A DNA stretch of 64,000 nucleotides from NCBI RefSeq assembly GCF_027587375.1, contig NZ_JAMXIC010000022.1:23733-87732 (forward strand), read 5' to 3'. The DNA comes from Arthrobacter sp. B2a2-09 (lineage in GTDB: Bacteria > Actinomycetota > Actinomycetes > Actinomycetales > Micrococcaceae). Below, piece after piece: positions 52,997 through 61,915 of this stretch (the stretch's first letter is position 1; each line of letters begins with the position of its first letter). The notes below the pieces were generated by a model that searched no databases, was not told the origin of the DNA, and saw nothing but the letters and a program-made list of their open reading frames with translations. The position numbers and the translations under genes were made by a program.

Positions 52997-55771
52997 CTAC
53001 TCCTTGTCGATCTCCTTGCCTGTGAAGACCCTGAATCCACGCTGCGGGTCGAAGCCGTGGACTTCCCGGGTATCGAGTACGGCCATGAACTCCAGCGCCT
53101 GGCCCGTGATCACCTGTCCGGGGACGAGGATGGGGAATCCCGGAGGGTAGGGAGTCACGAACCCGGCTGAAACAACTTCCTCGCCTGCAGCGATCCTGTC
53201 TGTGACGTCGATCGCCGACAAGTACGTGGTTGATCCATCCTTGTAGCTCTCGAAATAGGCGGCACGAATGTCCCCATCGGGACTCTGGGATTCACCGCTC
53301 GGCGGATCGCGCCGGAAGCGGTCCGCGAACCTGCTGAAGTCCGGCAAGGGCGGGGTCGCTCCTCTTGGGGCCCCGGCGTCGACCGTCTTCCGTGCCGGCC
53401 GCTCCTCCTCGAATGATTCGGCCAGCTTGACCAAGACTTCGATCAGGTAGGCGACGGCGCTGCGGGACGTGCCGATGTTGGTCATGAAGAGCACGGTGTT
53501 CCGGGAGGTCTTGTTGACCTGGATACCGTGCTTGTCCGCAAGATAGCGGTGCCGGAACGTATCGCCGTCGATCCCTGTACGGCTGATGTCCAGCGTGAGG
53601 CGGCTGGGGTCGACGACGAATTCGTCATGCCGCCAGGCGTCCGCCAGGGCTGCCAGCCCATCCCTGAGGGGCATGGCACTGCCCGTTTCCCGATAGGGCT
53701 CAGCAATGAGGTCCCTTGAGGTGAGGACGCGGAAGTACTTCTTCAGCAGGGGGTGGCGGGCCACGGCCTGGGCAAGGATCGTGGCCAGATCTGCCTGTTT
53801 CTGCACCAAACCGAAACCCTCAAGCTCTACCTGGCGGCGTCCGATGTCGAGTGAAGCGAGGATCTGGTAATTGGGTGAAGTGGATGTATGGGTCATATAT
53901 GCTTCGCGGAATGACTCTTGGTTATGCTCGCTGAAGTCCTGGTCGAAGACGTGGATCATGGATCCCTGACGCAACGAGGTGAGGGTCTTGTGGGTGGATT
54001 GCGTGGCATAGACGCGCAGCCGCGCTTTGGCCGGGTCCGGGATCAGCCGGGTTTTCATCCAGAGTCCGTCGTCGGCAGGTTCGCCCGTCACTGCGTCCCG
54101 GAGTGATGCCGCTTGTTCAGCATGCCTGGCAGCGTAGCCGGGATCGCTGAACGCTGCATCAAGTTTCCGGGCCGCGGCCATGGCCGTCCTGCGACGGTAG
54201 ACGGGGTGCGACCGGGCGAAGGCGAACCAAGCCTCGTCCCAAAGGAAGACAAGGTCCGGTTTGATGGCGAGGCATTCTTCCATGACGCGTTCGACGTCGT
54301 AGACGATGCCGTCGAAGGTGCAGTTGGTCAGCGTGATCATCTTGACTTCGTCCAGGCGCCCTGCACGTCGGTAGGCCAGCAAGCGGGCCTTGATGCTGGC
54401 CAGCGGTACCGCACCGTAGAAGGCGTACTTGTCCAGCGGGTAGGCATCCAGGTACGAAACCTGGGCTCCGGCCAGGACAAAAGCGTAGTGGTGGGATTTG
54501 TGGCAGTTGCGGTCCACGAGGACCACATCACCTGGAGCAAGGATGGACTGATGGACGATCTTGTTGGCTGTGGATGTTCCATTGGTGACGAAGAAGGTCT
54601 TCTGCGCGCCGAAAGCCCGCGCCGCCAGGTCTTGGGCTTCCTTGATCGACCCGTGCGGATCCAATAGCGAATCCAGGCCGCCCGACGTCGCGGACGTCTC
54701 GGCCAAAAGAAGGTTCAGCCCGTAGAAATCGGCCATGTCACGGATCCAGGGCGAAGTGCCCACCGAACCGCCGCGCGAGATTGGCAATGCGTGGAAGACG
54801 CTGGCCGGCCGCCGGCTGTATTCCTGCAACGCAGTGAAAAACGGGGTCCTGTACCGTTCAGCGACGCCCGATAGCAGCGATAAGTGCAGGTCGAGATTGT
54901 CCTGCCTGCGGAAAATCCGCCTGAACCTCTTAGTCAGCGAACCCGCGAGGCCCTCCATGGAGACTCCGGCCACCAAGTAGACATCCAGTTCGGGGCGCAA
55001 CTCGGAGATCCGCTCCGCCAGGCTGAGGAACCTGCCCAGCGGTGGCATGCCCGCAAGCCCGGAGCCCACCAGGCCGCAGAGGTACTTCCTCAAGTCCCGG
55101 CCGAGTGGCTGGCCGCTGCCGATGGTGAATCCCGGGCGGAGAATGCACGCCTGGATCGAGGGGTTCAAAACCAAGGCAACCAGCGCATCCTCGTAACTGG
55201 GAACCACGATCAGCTCATAGGTGAACGCATCTGACGGCCTACGCTGGCCAAGCATTTCCGCCTTCAGCGCGTCGGCCTCGTGTTCGCTGATGTCATCGAC
55301 AAACAGGACTTCGAATTTGGGCCGGTCCTTTGCTGGCTGCGGCTCCCGGGGGTCTTCATCCTGAGCACCGGAAGCGGCGCGCTCCACTCCGGCTTGCCCC
55401 GGTGGCGGACTGACTGACATTCCGAGGATCATCTCCATCCCGGCGTCGTAATCTCCCGAGTCCAGGCAGGCGCGCAGCGACGCCACCGCGGCCAGCCCCG
55501 GCGCCGCCCAATAAAGCTCTATGGTCTGGAGGAGGCGCAACGCCTGGACGGCCTGGCCTTGCAGGCCGGAATGCGACGACGTTCCCGAGCCGCCCTTTGT
55601 CAGCTGCTTGAACGCGTACCCGAGAAACTCCCAGGCGTCGGCGCGCGAACGCCAGGCGCTGCTGGGGGTACCGATTTCCCGCTTTGGAGGTTCGTTGGTC
55701 ACGGGGTTTCGCTTGGGCAGGGTGCTTTGCTGAGGCAAGGTGGTTACGTTTTCCATCAATTCGTTGTGCAT
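52997..55771 (-). CDS. Orn/Lys/Arg-type decarboxylase, PLP-dependent
   Basis: A 924-residue PLP enzyme. The N-terminal ~380 residues form a helical segment plus wing/receiver-like domain. The core has TNGTSTANKIVHQSI and NCHKSHHYAFVLAGA (about 480-515), FLWDEAWFAFARSHP with the PLP-Asp, and TQSTHKTLTSLRQG with the PLP-Lys (about 594), followed by the C-terminal domain. ATG 55771 shares a base with the permease stop (TAATG); an ATG at 55756 is an alternative. Predicted to decarboxylate a basic amino acid to a polyamine precursor (agmatine, cadaverine or putrescine). Substrate unresolved. Confidence 0.88.
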   Translation of the reverse strand: MHNELMENVTTLPQQSTLPKRNPVTNEPPKREIGTPSSAWRSRADAWEFLGYAFKQLTKGGSGTSSHSGLQGQAVQALRLLQTIELYWAAPGLAAVASLRACLDSGDYDAGMEMILGMSVSPPPGQAGVERAASGAQDEDPREPQPAKDRPKFEVLFVDDISEHEADALKAEMLGQRRPSDAFTYELIVVPSYEDALVALVLNPSIQACILRPGFTIGSGQPLGRDLRKYLCGLVGSGLAGMPPLGRFLSLAERISELRPELDVYLVAGVSMEGLAGSLTKRFRRIFRRQDNLDLHLSLLSGVAERYRTPFFTALQEYSRRPASVFHALPISRGGSVGTSPWIRDMADFYGLNLLLAETSATSGGLDSLLDPHGSIKEAQDLAARAFGAQKTFFVTNGTSTANKIVHQSILAPGDVVLVDRNCHKSHHYAFVLAGAQVSYLDAYPLDKYAFYGAVPLASIKARLLAYRRAGRLDEVKMITLTNCTFDGIVYDVERVMEECLAIKPDLVFLWDEAWFAFARSHPVYRRRTAMAAARKLDAAFSDPGYAARHAEQAASLRDAVTGEPADDGLWMKTRLIPDPAKARLRVYATQSTHKTLTSLRQGSMIHVFDQDFSEHNQESFREAYMTHTSTSPNYQILASLDIGRRQVELEGFGLVQKQADLATILAQAVARHPLLKKYFRVLTSRDLIAEPYRETGSAMPLRDGLAALADAWRHDEFVVDPSRLTLDISRTGIDGDTFRHRYLADKHGIQVNKTSRNTVLFMTNIGTSRSAVAYLIEVLVKLAESFEEERPARKTVDAGAPRGATPPLPDFSRFADRFRRDPPSGESQSPDGDIRAAYFESYKDGSTTYLSAIDVTDRIAAGEEVVSAGFVTPYPPGFPILVPGQVITGQALEFMAVLDTREVHGFDPQRGFRVFTGKEIDKE

Positions 55772-57369
55772 TAGGAGCGTTGGCCGCCCTGGGAGAAGGA
55801 CCCGGCGACGACGGGCAGGTCGCCAGTGTGGCCGCGGCGGGCCTCGGCTGCCTCCAGGATGCGTTTTCGGCACCCGAACCAGCCGGCAATGAGCAGCGGT
55901 ATCAAGAGCAGCAGGGAAGCAAGGACCCAGCGTCCCGTCTCCGAGAACCCCATCGTGACGAGGACGAAGGCCAGGAAGACGAGCGTGAGGTATGAGGTGA
56001 AAGGGGCTCCGAACAGTCGGAATGACGGACGAACGGCTTTGCCAAGCTTGGCCCAGGCCTGGAGTTTGATGTGGCACAGGATGATGGTTGCCCAGCCACC
56101 AATGATCCCGATCGCGGACACCTCAAGGACGATCTCGAACACCTGGGACGGCACCAGGGCATTCAGGCCGACTCCAAGCAGCGTGATCACCGCCGTCAGC
56201 AGGATGCCACCATAGGGCACCCCCGATTGGCTCATCCTGGCCGTGAACCGTGGCGCGGAACCATTGACCGCCATGGACCTCAAGATCCGGCCCGTGGAAT
56301 AGAGGCCAGCGTTGAGGCTCGACAATGCCGCTGTCAGGACAACGAAGTTCATCACCGATGCCGAGACGGCTGCGGCGTGCGGATCGCCAAGATGGGAGAA
56401 GAAAGTGACGAAGGGCGATTCACCGGATTTGTACGCGGTGAACGGCAAAAGCAGCGAGAGGAGCAGCACGGAACCGACATAGAAGAGTGCGATCCGGAAG
56501 ACAACCGTGTTGACCGCCTTGGGCATCACCCTTTCCGGGTTGGCAGTTTCACCTGCAGCAGTACCAACGAGTTCGATCGCGGCATACGCAAAGACGACGC
56601 CGCTGATGGCCAGCAACGGCGCCACGGAACCGGTCGGGAAAGCTCCCCCGTGGTCCAGGATCACGCCCAGCCCGGGAACACCGATGTCGGTCTTCCCGCC
56701 AAAGACGATGAAGCAGACTCCGACGACGAGGAAAGCCACCAGCGCCGTCACCTTGATCAGGGCGAACCAGAACTCCATCTCGCCGAAGATCTTCACGGAG
56801 ACGAGGTTCAGGGCCAGGACAATGACGAGGGCGCAAAGGGCAATGAGCCACTGCGGAATTGTTTGCAGCGGCGCCCAGAACTGTCCCCAGAATTTGACGT
56901 AGAGGGCCACGGCCGTGACATCGACAATGGACGTCATGGCCCAGTTCAGGAAGTAGAGCCAGCCGGCCGCGTAGGCCATCTTCTCGCCGTAGAACTCCCT
57001 GGCATAGGACACGAACGAGCCGGAGGATGGCCTGTGGAGGACCAATTCGCCCAAGGCTCGCAAAATCAAGAACGCAAAGAAGCCGCAGAGGGCGTAGACG
57101 AAGATCAAGGCCGGGCCGGAACCGTTAAGTCGGCCGCCGGCCCCCATGAAGAGGCCGGTTCCGATTGCTCCCCCGATGGCAATCATTTGGATCTGCCGAG
57201 GCTTGAGGGTCTTGTGGTATCCGGCTTCCTCGCTTGAAAAATCCTGCGCCGCGGTCGATCGGTCGCCAAGAAGCTCCCGGTTGTTTTCCAGGGAATCGGC
57301 GGGATCAAGCCCGGCGATCTGGGTTCCGGCGTCGGATTTCGGCGAAGGCCAGTTCAATGTGCGTTTCAT
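55771..57369 (-). CDS. APC-family amino acid permease (AnsP/CycA-like)
   Basis: A 532-residue transporter with twelve predicted helices. LKPRQIQMIAIGGAIGTGLF (about 52-71) is the APC helix 1 signature, and GWLYFLNWAMTSIVDVTAVAL resembles the AnsP asparagine permease subgroup. The ~50-residue hydrophilic N-terminus precedes helix 1. ATG 57369 follows AAGGAG; a longer frame to 57450 was rejected. Translationally coupled to the decarboxylase, it could import the substrate or exchange it for product, though AnsP-like proteins carry asparagine and aspartate. Confidence 0.9.
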   Translation of the reverse strand: MKRTLNWPSPKSDAGTQIAGLDPADSLENNRELLGDRSTAAQDFSSEEAGYHKTLKPRQIQMIAIGGAIGTGLFMGAGGRLNGSGPALIFVYALCGFFAFLILRALGELVLHRPSSGSFVSYAREFYGEKMAYAAGWLYFLNWAMTSIVDVTAVALYVKFWGQFWAPLQTIPQWLIALCALVIVLALNLVSVKIFGEMEFWFALIKVTALVAFLVVGVCFIVFGGKTDIGVPGLGVILDHGGAFPTGSVAPLLAISGVVFAYAAIELVGTAAGETANPERVMPKAVNTVVFRIALFYVGSVLLLSLLLPFTAYKSGESPFVTFFSHLGDPHAAAVSASVMNFVVLTAALSSLNAGLYSTGRILRSMAVNGSAPRFTARMSQSGVPYGGILLTAVITLLGVGLNALVPSQVFEIVLEVSAIGIIGGWATIILCHIKLQAWAKLGKAVRPSFRLFGAPFTSYLTLVFLAFVLVTMGFSETGRWVLASLLLLIPLLIAGWFGCRKRILEAAEARRGHTGDLPVVAGSFSQGGQRS

Positions 57370-57496
57370 TCCAGGGGTCTCCTTTGACTCCGGTACCGCG
57401 GGTGCGGCTGCATGCTCCAGAACTGTCCCCTTGCCGATCTGTGGAATCACAGCGGCACTGCTGGATCATCGGCGAAGGGAACGGAAAACAACTCTA

Positions 57497-57581
57497 GGTT
57501 CCGGCAGATCGGAGCGAACTGTCTGGCCAGCTAAATTCGTCCGATCCCGGTTGTGCTCGAATGACAACTGGTTCCGGCAGA
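57497..57581. promoter_or_regulatory. Two direct repeats GGTTCCGGCAGA in a divergent control region
   Basis: Identical 12-mers at 57497-57508 and 57570-57581 are 73 bases apart, about seven helical turns. They lie between the permease and PucR genes, fitting a regulator that loops or binds cooperatively. Confidence 0.5.
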
Positions 57582-57640
57582 GTGCGAGTAATGTTCATGG
57601 CTGTGAGCGCGGCTAAGCCGCTTAGAGGAAGTGAATACGG

Positions 57641-59257
57641 GTGGCACCCCAGGAATCTGCTGAGCATGTCATTGGCGCCATGCTCAGCGACATACTTGAA
57701 GACATTGGCGTCGACAACGGGCAGCTTCTGGTTCCTCCCGGAACGGACAATGGCACGGTTCGTGAAACGGTCATCGCGGACGCCGAGGACGAGACGCCGG
57801 TCCAACGCGGGAGCTTGGTCCTGCTGATCGGAGTCCGCGGCCGCGCAGCATTGCCGAGCATCCGGAAGCTGATTCCGGACTACCCCGCCGCGGTCGCGGT
57901 GAAGGGGAACGAAGAGGAACTGGACGCCGTCCGTGAAGTGCTGCTTCCCACCGGAATAGGCCTGATCGCCGTGTCCCCGGAAATGAACTGGGGCACGCTG
58001 GAGAGCATCGCCAACAACCGCATCCAGGAGCCTGCACTTTCCACGGATGCGTCCACGATCATCCACCGGGATCTTTTTGCGATCGCCCAGACTACCGCGA
58101 CCCTGACCAACGGCCACGTGGTCATTGAGGATCCGGCAAACCGCGTCCTGGCGTACTCACCGGCCTCCAACGACGTCGACGAACTCCGCAGGCTCTCCAT
58201 CCTGGCCCGGCGCGGGCCCGAGCGCTACCAAAAACTGCTGAAAGAGTCCGGGGTCTACAAACACCTCCAGGCGGCCGAGGCTCTCATCCATATGGAAGCC
58301 AATCCCACGGAAGGACTCCGGGAACGGGTGGCCATCGGTATCCACGCAGGCAACAGGATCCTGGGGTACATCTGGCTGCAGGAAGGAAAGGAACCTCTCG
58401 CCCCCAACACTGACAAGCTCATGGTTGGAGCGGCACGCCACGCAGCCATAGAACTGGTCCGGCACCGCAACGAGCAGTCCCAGGCATTGCGGCGGGACAG
58501 GATCTCCAGCCTGCTCAGCGGCACTCCCCAGATCCATTCCCAAGCACAGTCCGCGGGCATAGATCCTTCCAAACCAGCGGCCCTCGTCCTCATCTCCGCG
58601 AAAGGCGACGACGAGACGGCAGCGGGCCTGCAGCTGCGGCGTGGCGAACTGGCCAACGTAGCATCGATCCATGCGGCCGCATACCGCCCAGGTGCCGTGG
58701 TGGGAGCTATCGGTTTGGAAATAGCCATGATTCTTCCCGACCTCGACCCCGTGAAGTCCCCGCCGGCCATCAACCGCCTCATCAACGTCATTGTCCGGGA
58801 CGCAAGGATCCACTTGCACTGCCAGGTGCAGGCCGCCGTCGGACCCGTCGTCGAACGCCTGGACGCACTTCACGGCACCCTTGAGCACGTCCGCAGCGTA
58901 CTGAAGGTCCTGGAAAGCACGCCCTCAATCCATGTGGCGTCCTACGCCGACGTGGAAACAACCGTTTTGACGAAGGAATTGCTGGAGCTTCTGGCTTCGA
59001 GGTCTGACCTCCGGCACGGAGGCATCACCCTGCTGTGCAGCCGATACCCCGAGTTCGCCACGACCATGCTGACCTACCTTGAGTTCTTCGGTGACGTGAA
59101 CCGGTGCGCCGAGGAACTGGCCGTCCACCGGAATACGGTGCATTACCGGCTGAGGCGTGCATGCGAAGTGGCCGGCATCGACCTCCACTCTGCAGAGCAA
59201 CGGCTGCTTGCCCATCTTCAGCTCAGGCTGTGGAACCACTCCGAAGGACGGCGCTAA
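57641..59257 (+). CDS. PucR-family transcriptional regulator
   Basis: A 538-residue regulator. The N-terminal PucR-type domain (about 1-150; VQRGSLVLLIGVRG, VAVKGNEEELDAVREVL) is followed by a GAF/GGDEF-like middle region (about 260-420), and the C-terminal HTH_30 (AEELAVHRNTVHYRLRRACE, about 489-508). GTG 57641 has AGAGGAAG at a spacing of ten; ATG 57680 is an alternative. PucR proteins usually control purine, allantoin or amino acid catabolism; the divergent permease/decarboxylase and downstream glutaminase are likely targets. Confidence 0.9.
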   Translation: MAPQESAEHVIGAMLSDILEDIGVDNGQLLVPPGTDNGTVRETVIADAEDETPVQRGSLVLLIGVRGRAALPSIRKLIPDYPAAVAVKGNEEELDAVREVLLPTGIGLIAVSPEMNWGTLESIANNRIQEPALSTDASTIIHRDLFAIAQTTATLTNGHVVIEDPANRVLAYSPASNDVDELRRLSILARRGPERYQKLLKESGVYKHLQAAEALIHMEANPTEGLRERVAIGIHAGNRILGYIWLQEGKEPLAPNTDKLMVGAARHAAIELVRHRNEQSQALRRDRISSLLSGTPQIHSQAQSAGIDPSKPAALVLISAKGDDETAAGLQLRRGELANVASIHAAAYRPGAVVGAIGLEIAMILPDLDPVKSPPAINRLINVIVRDARIHLHCQVQAAVGPVVERLDALHGTLEHVRSVLKVLESTPSIHVASYADVETTVLTKELLELLASRSDLRHGGITLLCSRYPEFATTMLTYLEFFGDVNRCAEELAVHRNTVHYRLRRACEVAGIDLHSAEQRLLAHLQLRLWNHSEGRR

Positions 59258-59261
59258 GAAT

Positions 59262-60173
59262 ATGGACCTCCAGAATCTCCTCGACGACATCGTGGGAACG
59301 GTTCAGCCCTTGCTCGGCCAAGGGGCGCCTGCAGACTACATCCCGAGCCTGGCCGCTGTGGACACCAAGCAATTCGGCATTTCCGTGGCAACCGCCAGCG
59401 GCGAGGTCTTCTCCTCCGGAGACGCTGACGTGCCCTTCTCCATCCAAAGCATTTCGAAGGTATACGCCCTCGCGCTGGTGCTGGCCGGGGACGGCGACCG
59501 CATCTGGAAGCGCGTGTTCCGGGAGCCCTCCGGCAATCCGTTCAATTCCCTGGTGCAGCTGGAACACGAAGACGGAATTCCGCGGAATCCGTTCATTAAT
59601 GCCGGTGCACTGGTTGTCACGGACAGGCTGCTCAGCATCGCGGGCAACTCGCCATCTCCCGTCCGGGAATTGCTCCGCCAAGAAAGCGGCAACAACTCCA
59701 TCGACACCGACCCCGAGGTGGCAGCTTCAGAGGCGGCGAACAGTCACCGCAACGCCTCGCTGGCACACTTCCTAGCCAGCTACGGAAACCTCGAAAACCC
59801 AGTGGACTCGGTCCTCGAGGCCTACATCAATCAATGCGCGCTCGAAATGAGCTGCACTGACTTGGCCCTCGCGAGCAGGTTCCTGGCCAACAACGGGCTG
59901 CGCGGGAACGGCACGGCGCTGCTGTCCCCATCCCAGACCAAGAGGATCAACGTCGTGATGCTCACGTGCGGCACATACGACGCCGCTGGCGAATTCGCCT
60001 ACCGGGTGGGGCTGCCTGGCAAGAGCGGGGTGGGCGGCGGCATTGTGGCCGTGGTGCCCAACAAATGCACCATCTGTGTCTGGAGCCCCGGCCTGGGACG
60101 ATCGGGGAATTCACTGGCCGGCGTTGCCGCCCTGGATGAGTTCACCACCCGCACGGGCTGGTCGATTTTCTAG
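59262..60173 (+). CDS. glsA: Glutaminase A (serine-dependent beta-lactamase fold)
   Basis: A 303-residue glutaminase converting glutamine to glutamate and ammonia. The Ser-x-x-Lys site is in PFSIQSISKVYAL (about 62-74), with NPFINAGALVV (about 110-120), QESGNNSIDTD, MLTCGTYDAAGEFAYRVG with the catalytic Tyr, and GKSGVGGGIVAVVPNK near 250. Length is normal. ATG 59262 lies four bases after the PucR stop, so the two are co-transcribed. Confidence 0.95.
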   Translation: MDLQNLLDDIVGTVQPLLGQGAPADYIPSLAAVDTKQFGISVATASGEVFSSGDADVPFSIQSISKVYALALVLAGDGDRIWKRVFREPSGNPFNSLVQLEHEDGIPRNPFINAGALVVTDRLLSIAGNSPSPVRELLRQESGNNSIDTDPEVAASEAANSHRNASLAHFLASYGNLENPVDSVLEAYINQCALEMSCTDLALASRFLANNGLRGNGTALLSPSQTKRINVVMLTCGTYDAAGEFAYRVGLPGKSGVGGGIVAVVPNKCTICVWSPGLGRSGNSLAGVAALDEFTTRTGWSIF

Positions 60174-60207
60174 GCCGGCTTCTAGCGCCAGCCAGCCGGT
60201 TAGCCGG

Positions 60208-60972
60208 TTAGCCACGGCCCACGAACGGCATCCCCGCCGCGGTCACCACCACCGATCCTACGTTGGCCGACGCCGGCATGTTCGCCATCATGAGCACCGC
60301 GCGGGCAGCGTCCTCGACAGGAAACATGGGCTCCACGCGCCTGCTGCCATCAGCCTGGAGCGCCCCCGAGCCCACGCCGATGGTGTCCATGATTTCGGTG
60401 CGCGTGTTGCCGATATCGATCTGCCCGCACGTGATTCCGAACGGGCGCCCGTCCAGCTCGATGCTCTTGGTCAGGCCGCTCATGGCGTGCTTGCTCACGG
60501 TGTACGCGACGGACAATGGCCGCGGCGAATGGGCGGAGATGGAGCCGTTGTTGATGATGCGTCCGCCTTGCGGCTCCTGCGACTTCATGGTCCGCACGGC
60601 CTCGGCCGCGCACAGCATGGAGCCGGTGACATTGACCGCCAGGGTGGCATTCCAATCGGCCACACTGATCTCGTCCACACTGCCGGAGGGACCGAAGATG
60701 CCCGCATTGTTGAACAGGACATCCACCCTCTCCCAGCGCTGGCGGGCCGACTCGAAAAGGCCCGCGACGTCGTCGGGCACTGTTACATCGCACGGCACCA
60801 CGAGCGCCTCGCGGTGGCCGTCAGCGGTCTCGAGAAGCTGAGCTTCCCGCCGTCCGGCGAGGGCAACGCGGTAGCCTTCGGCCAACAGAAGCCGGGCAAC
60901 TGCCCGCCCGATCCCGGAACCGGCTCCGGTGACGACGGCGACCCGGGGCTGGGTGGGGATGGTTTCGCTCAC
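60208..60972 (-). CDS. Short-chain dehydrogenase/reductase
   Basis: A 254-residue SDR. VAVVTGAGSGIGRAVARL (about 11-28) is the NAD(P)-binding motif, LFNNAGIFG follows (about 85-93), and the catalytic Ser/Tyr/Lys are NNGSISA and YTVSKHA (about 155-161). LAGRREAQ after strand two suggests NADP preference. Three-gene operon with the racemase-fold gene and the NCS1 permease, pointing to a role on the same imported compound; substrate unknown. Confidence 0.9.
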   Translation of the reverse strand: MSETIPTQPRVAVVTGAGSGIGRAVARLLLAEGYRVALAGRREAQLLETADGHREALVVPCDVTVPDDVAGLFESARQRWERVDVLFNNAGIFGPSGSVDEISVADWNATLAVNVTGSMLCAAEAVRTMKSQEPQGGRIINNGSISAHSPRPLSVAYTVSKHAMSGLTKSIELDGRPFGITCGQIDIGNTRTEIMDTIGVGSGALQADGSRRVEPMFPVEDAARAVLMMANMPASANVGSVVVTAAGMPFVGRG

Positions 60973-60993
60973 GCGGTTCTCCTGTTTGTTGGG

Positions 60994-61752
60994 CTAGTGC
61001 GCGGCGGGAGCATCCGCCGTCGTCGTGTCCGTTGTGGTCAGGGGCCAGCCTATGACGGTCTTGGGGCGCGGCGTGGCGTAGGTCCGGACCTTGGACGTGG
61101 AGAGGCCCAATCGGACGAGCGACTCGGCGATGGTCACCGCCGCGGCCACTCCGTCCACCACCGGAACTCCGCAGCGTTGGCGGATCTGCTCGTCGAGGCC
61201 TGCCATGCCGCCGCAGCCGAGGACGATCACTTCCGCTTTGTCGTCACGCACGGCGCGCTCAGCCTGTTCCACGATGGCTTCGACTGCCCGGTCCGGGTAT
61301 TCCTCGAGTTCCAGAACGGCCATGCCGCTCGCACGGACTGACGCGCAGCGGTCGTCCAGCCCCGCGAGCTTGAGGCGGTCTTCGATGAGCGGGACCGCGC
61401 GGTCCAAAGTGGTGACCACGGAGTATTTGTGGCCGAGGAACATCGCGGTGCTGGCAGCGGCCTCGGTGATGTCGACCACCGGAACGTCGAGGAGCTCCTG
61501 GAGTCCCTCGCGGCCGTGCTCGCCGTAACCGGCCTGGATGACGGCGTCGAATGGTTCGGGGTAGTTGACCACGCGGTCCATCACTGCGATGGCGGCGAGG
61601 TAGCTTTCGAAGTTCCCTTCGCAGGAATCGGCGCCGAACCGCGGGGTGATGCCGATGATCTCGGTGCCGGGAGCCGCGACGCTGCGCGCCTGGGCTGCGA
61701 TGGAGTCGGTCATGGATTGGGTGGTGTTGACGTTTGCGACGAGGATGCGCAT
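60994..61752 (-). CDS. Asp/Glu/hydantoin racemase-superfamily protein with one catalytic cysteine
   Basis: A 252-residue protein of the Asp/Glu racemase fold. It begins MRILVANVNTTQSMTDSIA like hydantoin and allantoin racemases. The position of the first catalytic Cys (A-C-F/Y-G-D-P-G in racemases) reads QAGYGEHG, a Gly; the second, VIVLGCGGMAGL (Cys about 184), is kept. Two-base racemisation therefore looks impossible by the usual route; a Gly plus single Cys is the arrangement of arylmalonate decarboxylase. ATG 61752 has AGGAGG. Context: NCS1 permease and SDR. Confidence 0.87.
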   Translation of the reverse strand: MRILVANVNTTQSMTDSIAAQARSVAAPGTEIIGITPRFGADSCEGNFESYLAAIAVMDRVVNYPEPFDAVIQAGYGEHGREGLQELLDVPVVDITEAAASTAMFLGHKYSVVTTLDRAVPLIEDRLKLAGLDDRCASVRASGMAVLELEEYPDRAVEAIVEQAERAVRDDKAEVIVLGCGGMAGLDEQIRQRCGVPVVDGVAAAVTIAESLVRLGLSTSKVRTYATPRPKTVIGWPLTTTDTTTADAPAAH

Positions 61753-61793
61753 GTGTTCCTCCTTGGTTGGGTAGCCTGGTTGCCCGGTACGCC

Positions 61794-61913
61794 CAACTGA
61801 CTCGCAGTTGTTGTCGTTTTGACGGGCGAAAACGACAACAACTGCGTGGGCCCACGCCGCCAGGGTTCCCTGGCCGAGCTTGCGAGGCGAGGGTGGCGGT
61901 GGGGACAGTTGAG
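61794..61913. repeat. Dispersed palindrome family 1, copy B (long form)
   Basis: Hairpin of 17-base perfect arms (61804-61820, 61829-61845), then palindromes CGTGGGCCCACG (61845-61856) and CCAGGG-TT-CCCTGG (61860-61873). Bases 61847-61905 are identical to the reverse complement of 45717-45775. It lies between the NCS1 permease and the racemase-fold gene, inside a likely operon. Confidence 0.9.
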
Positions 61914-61915
61914 TA

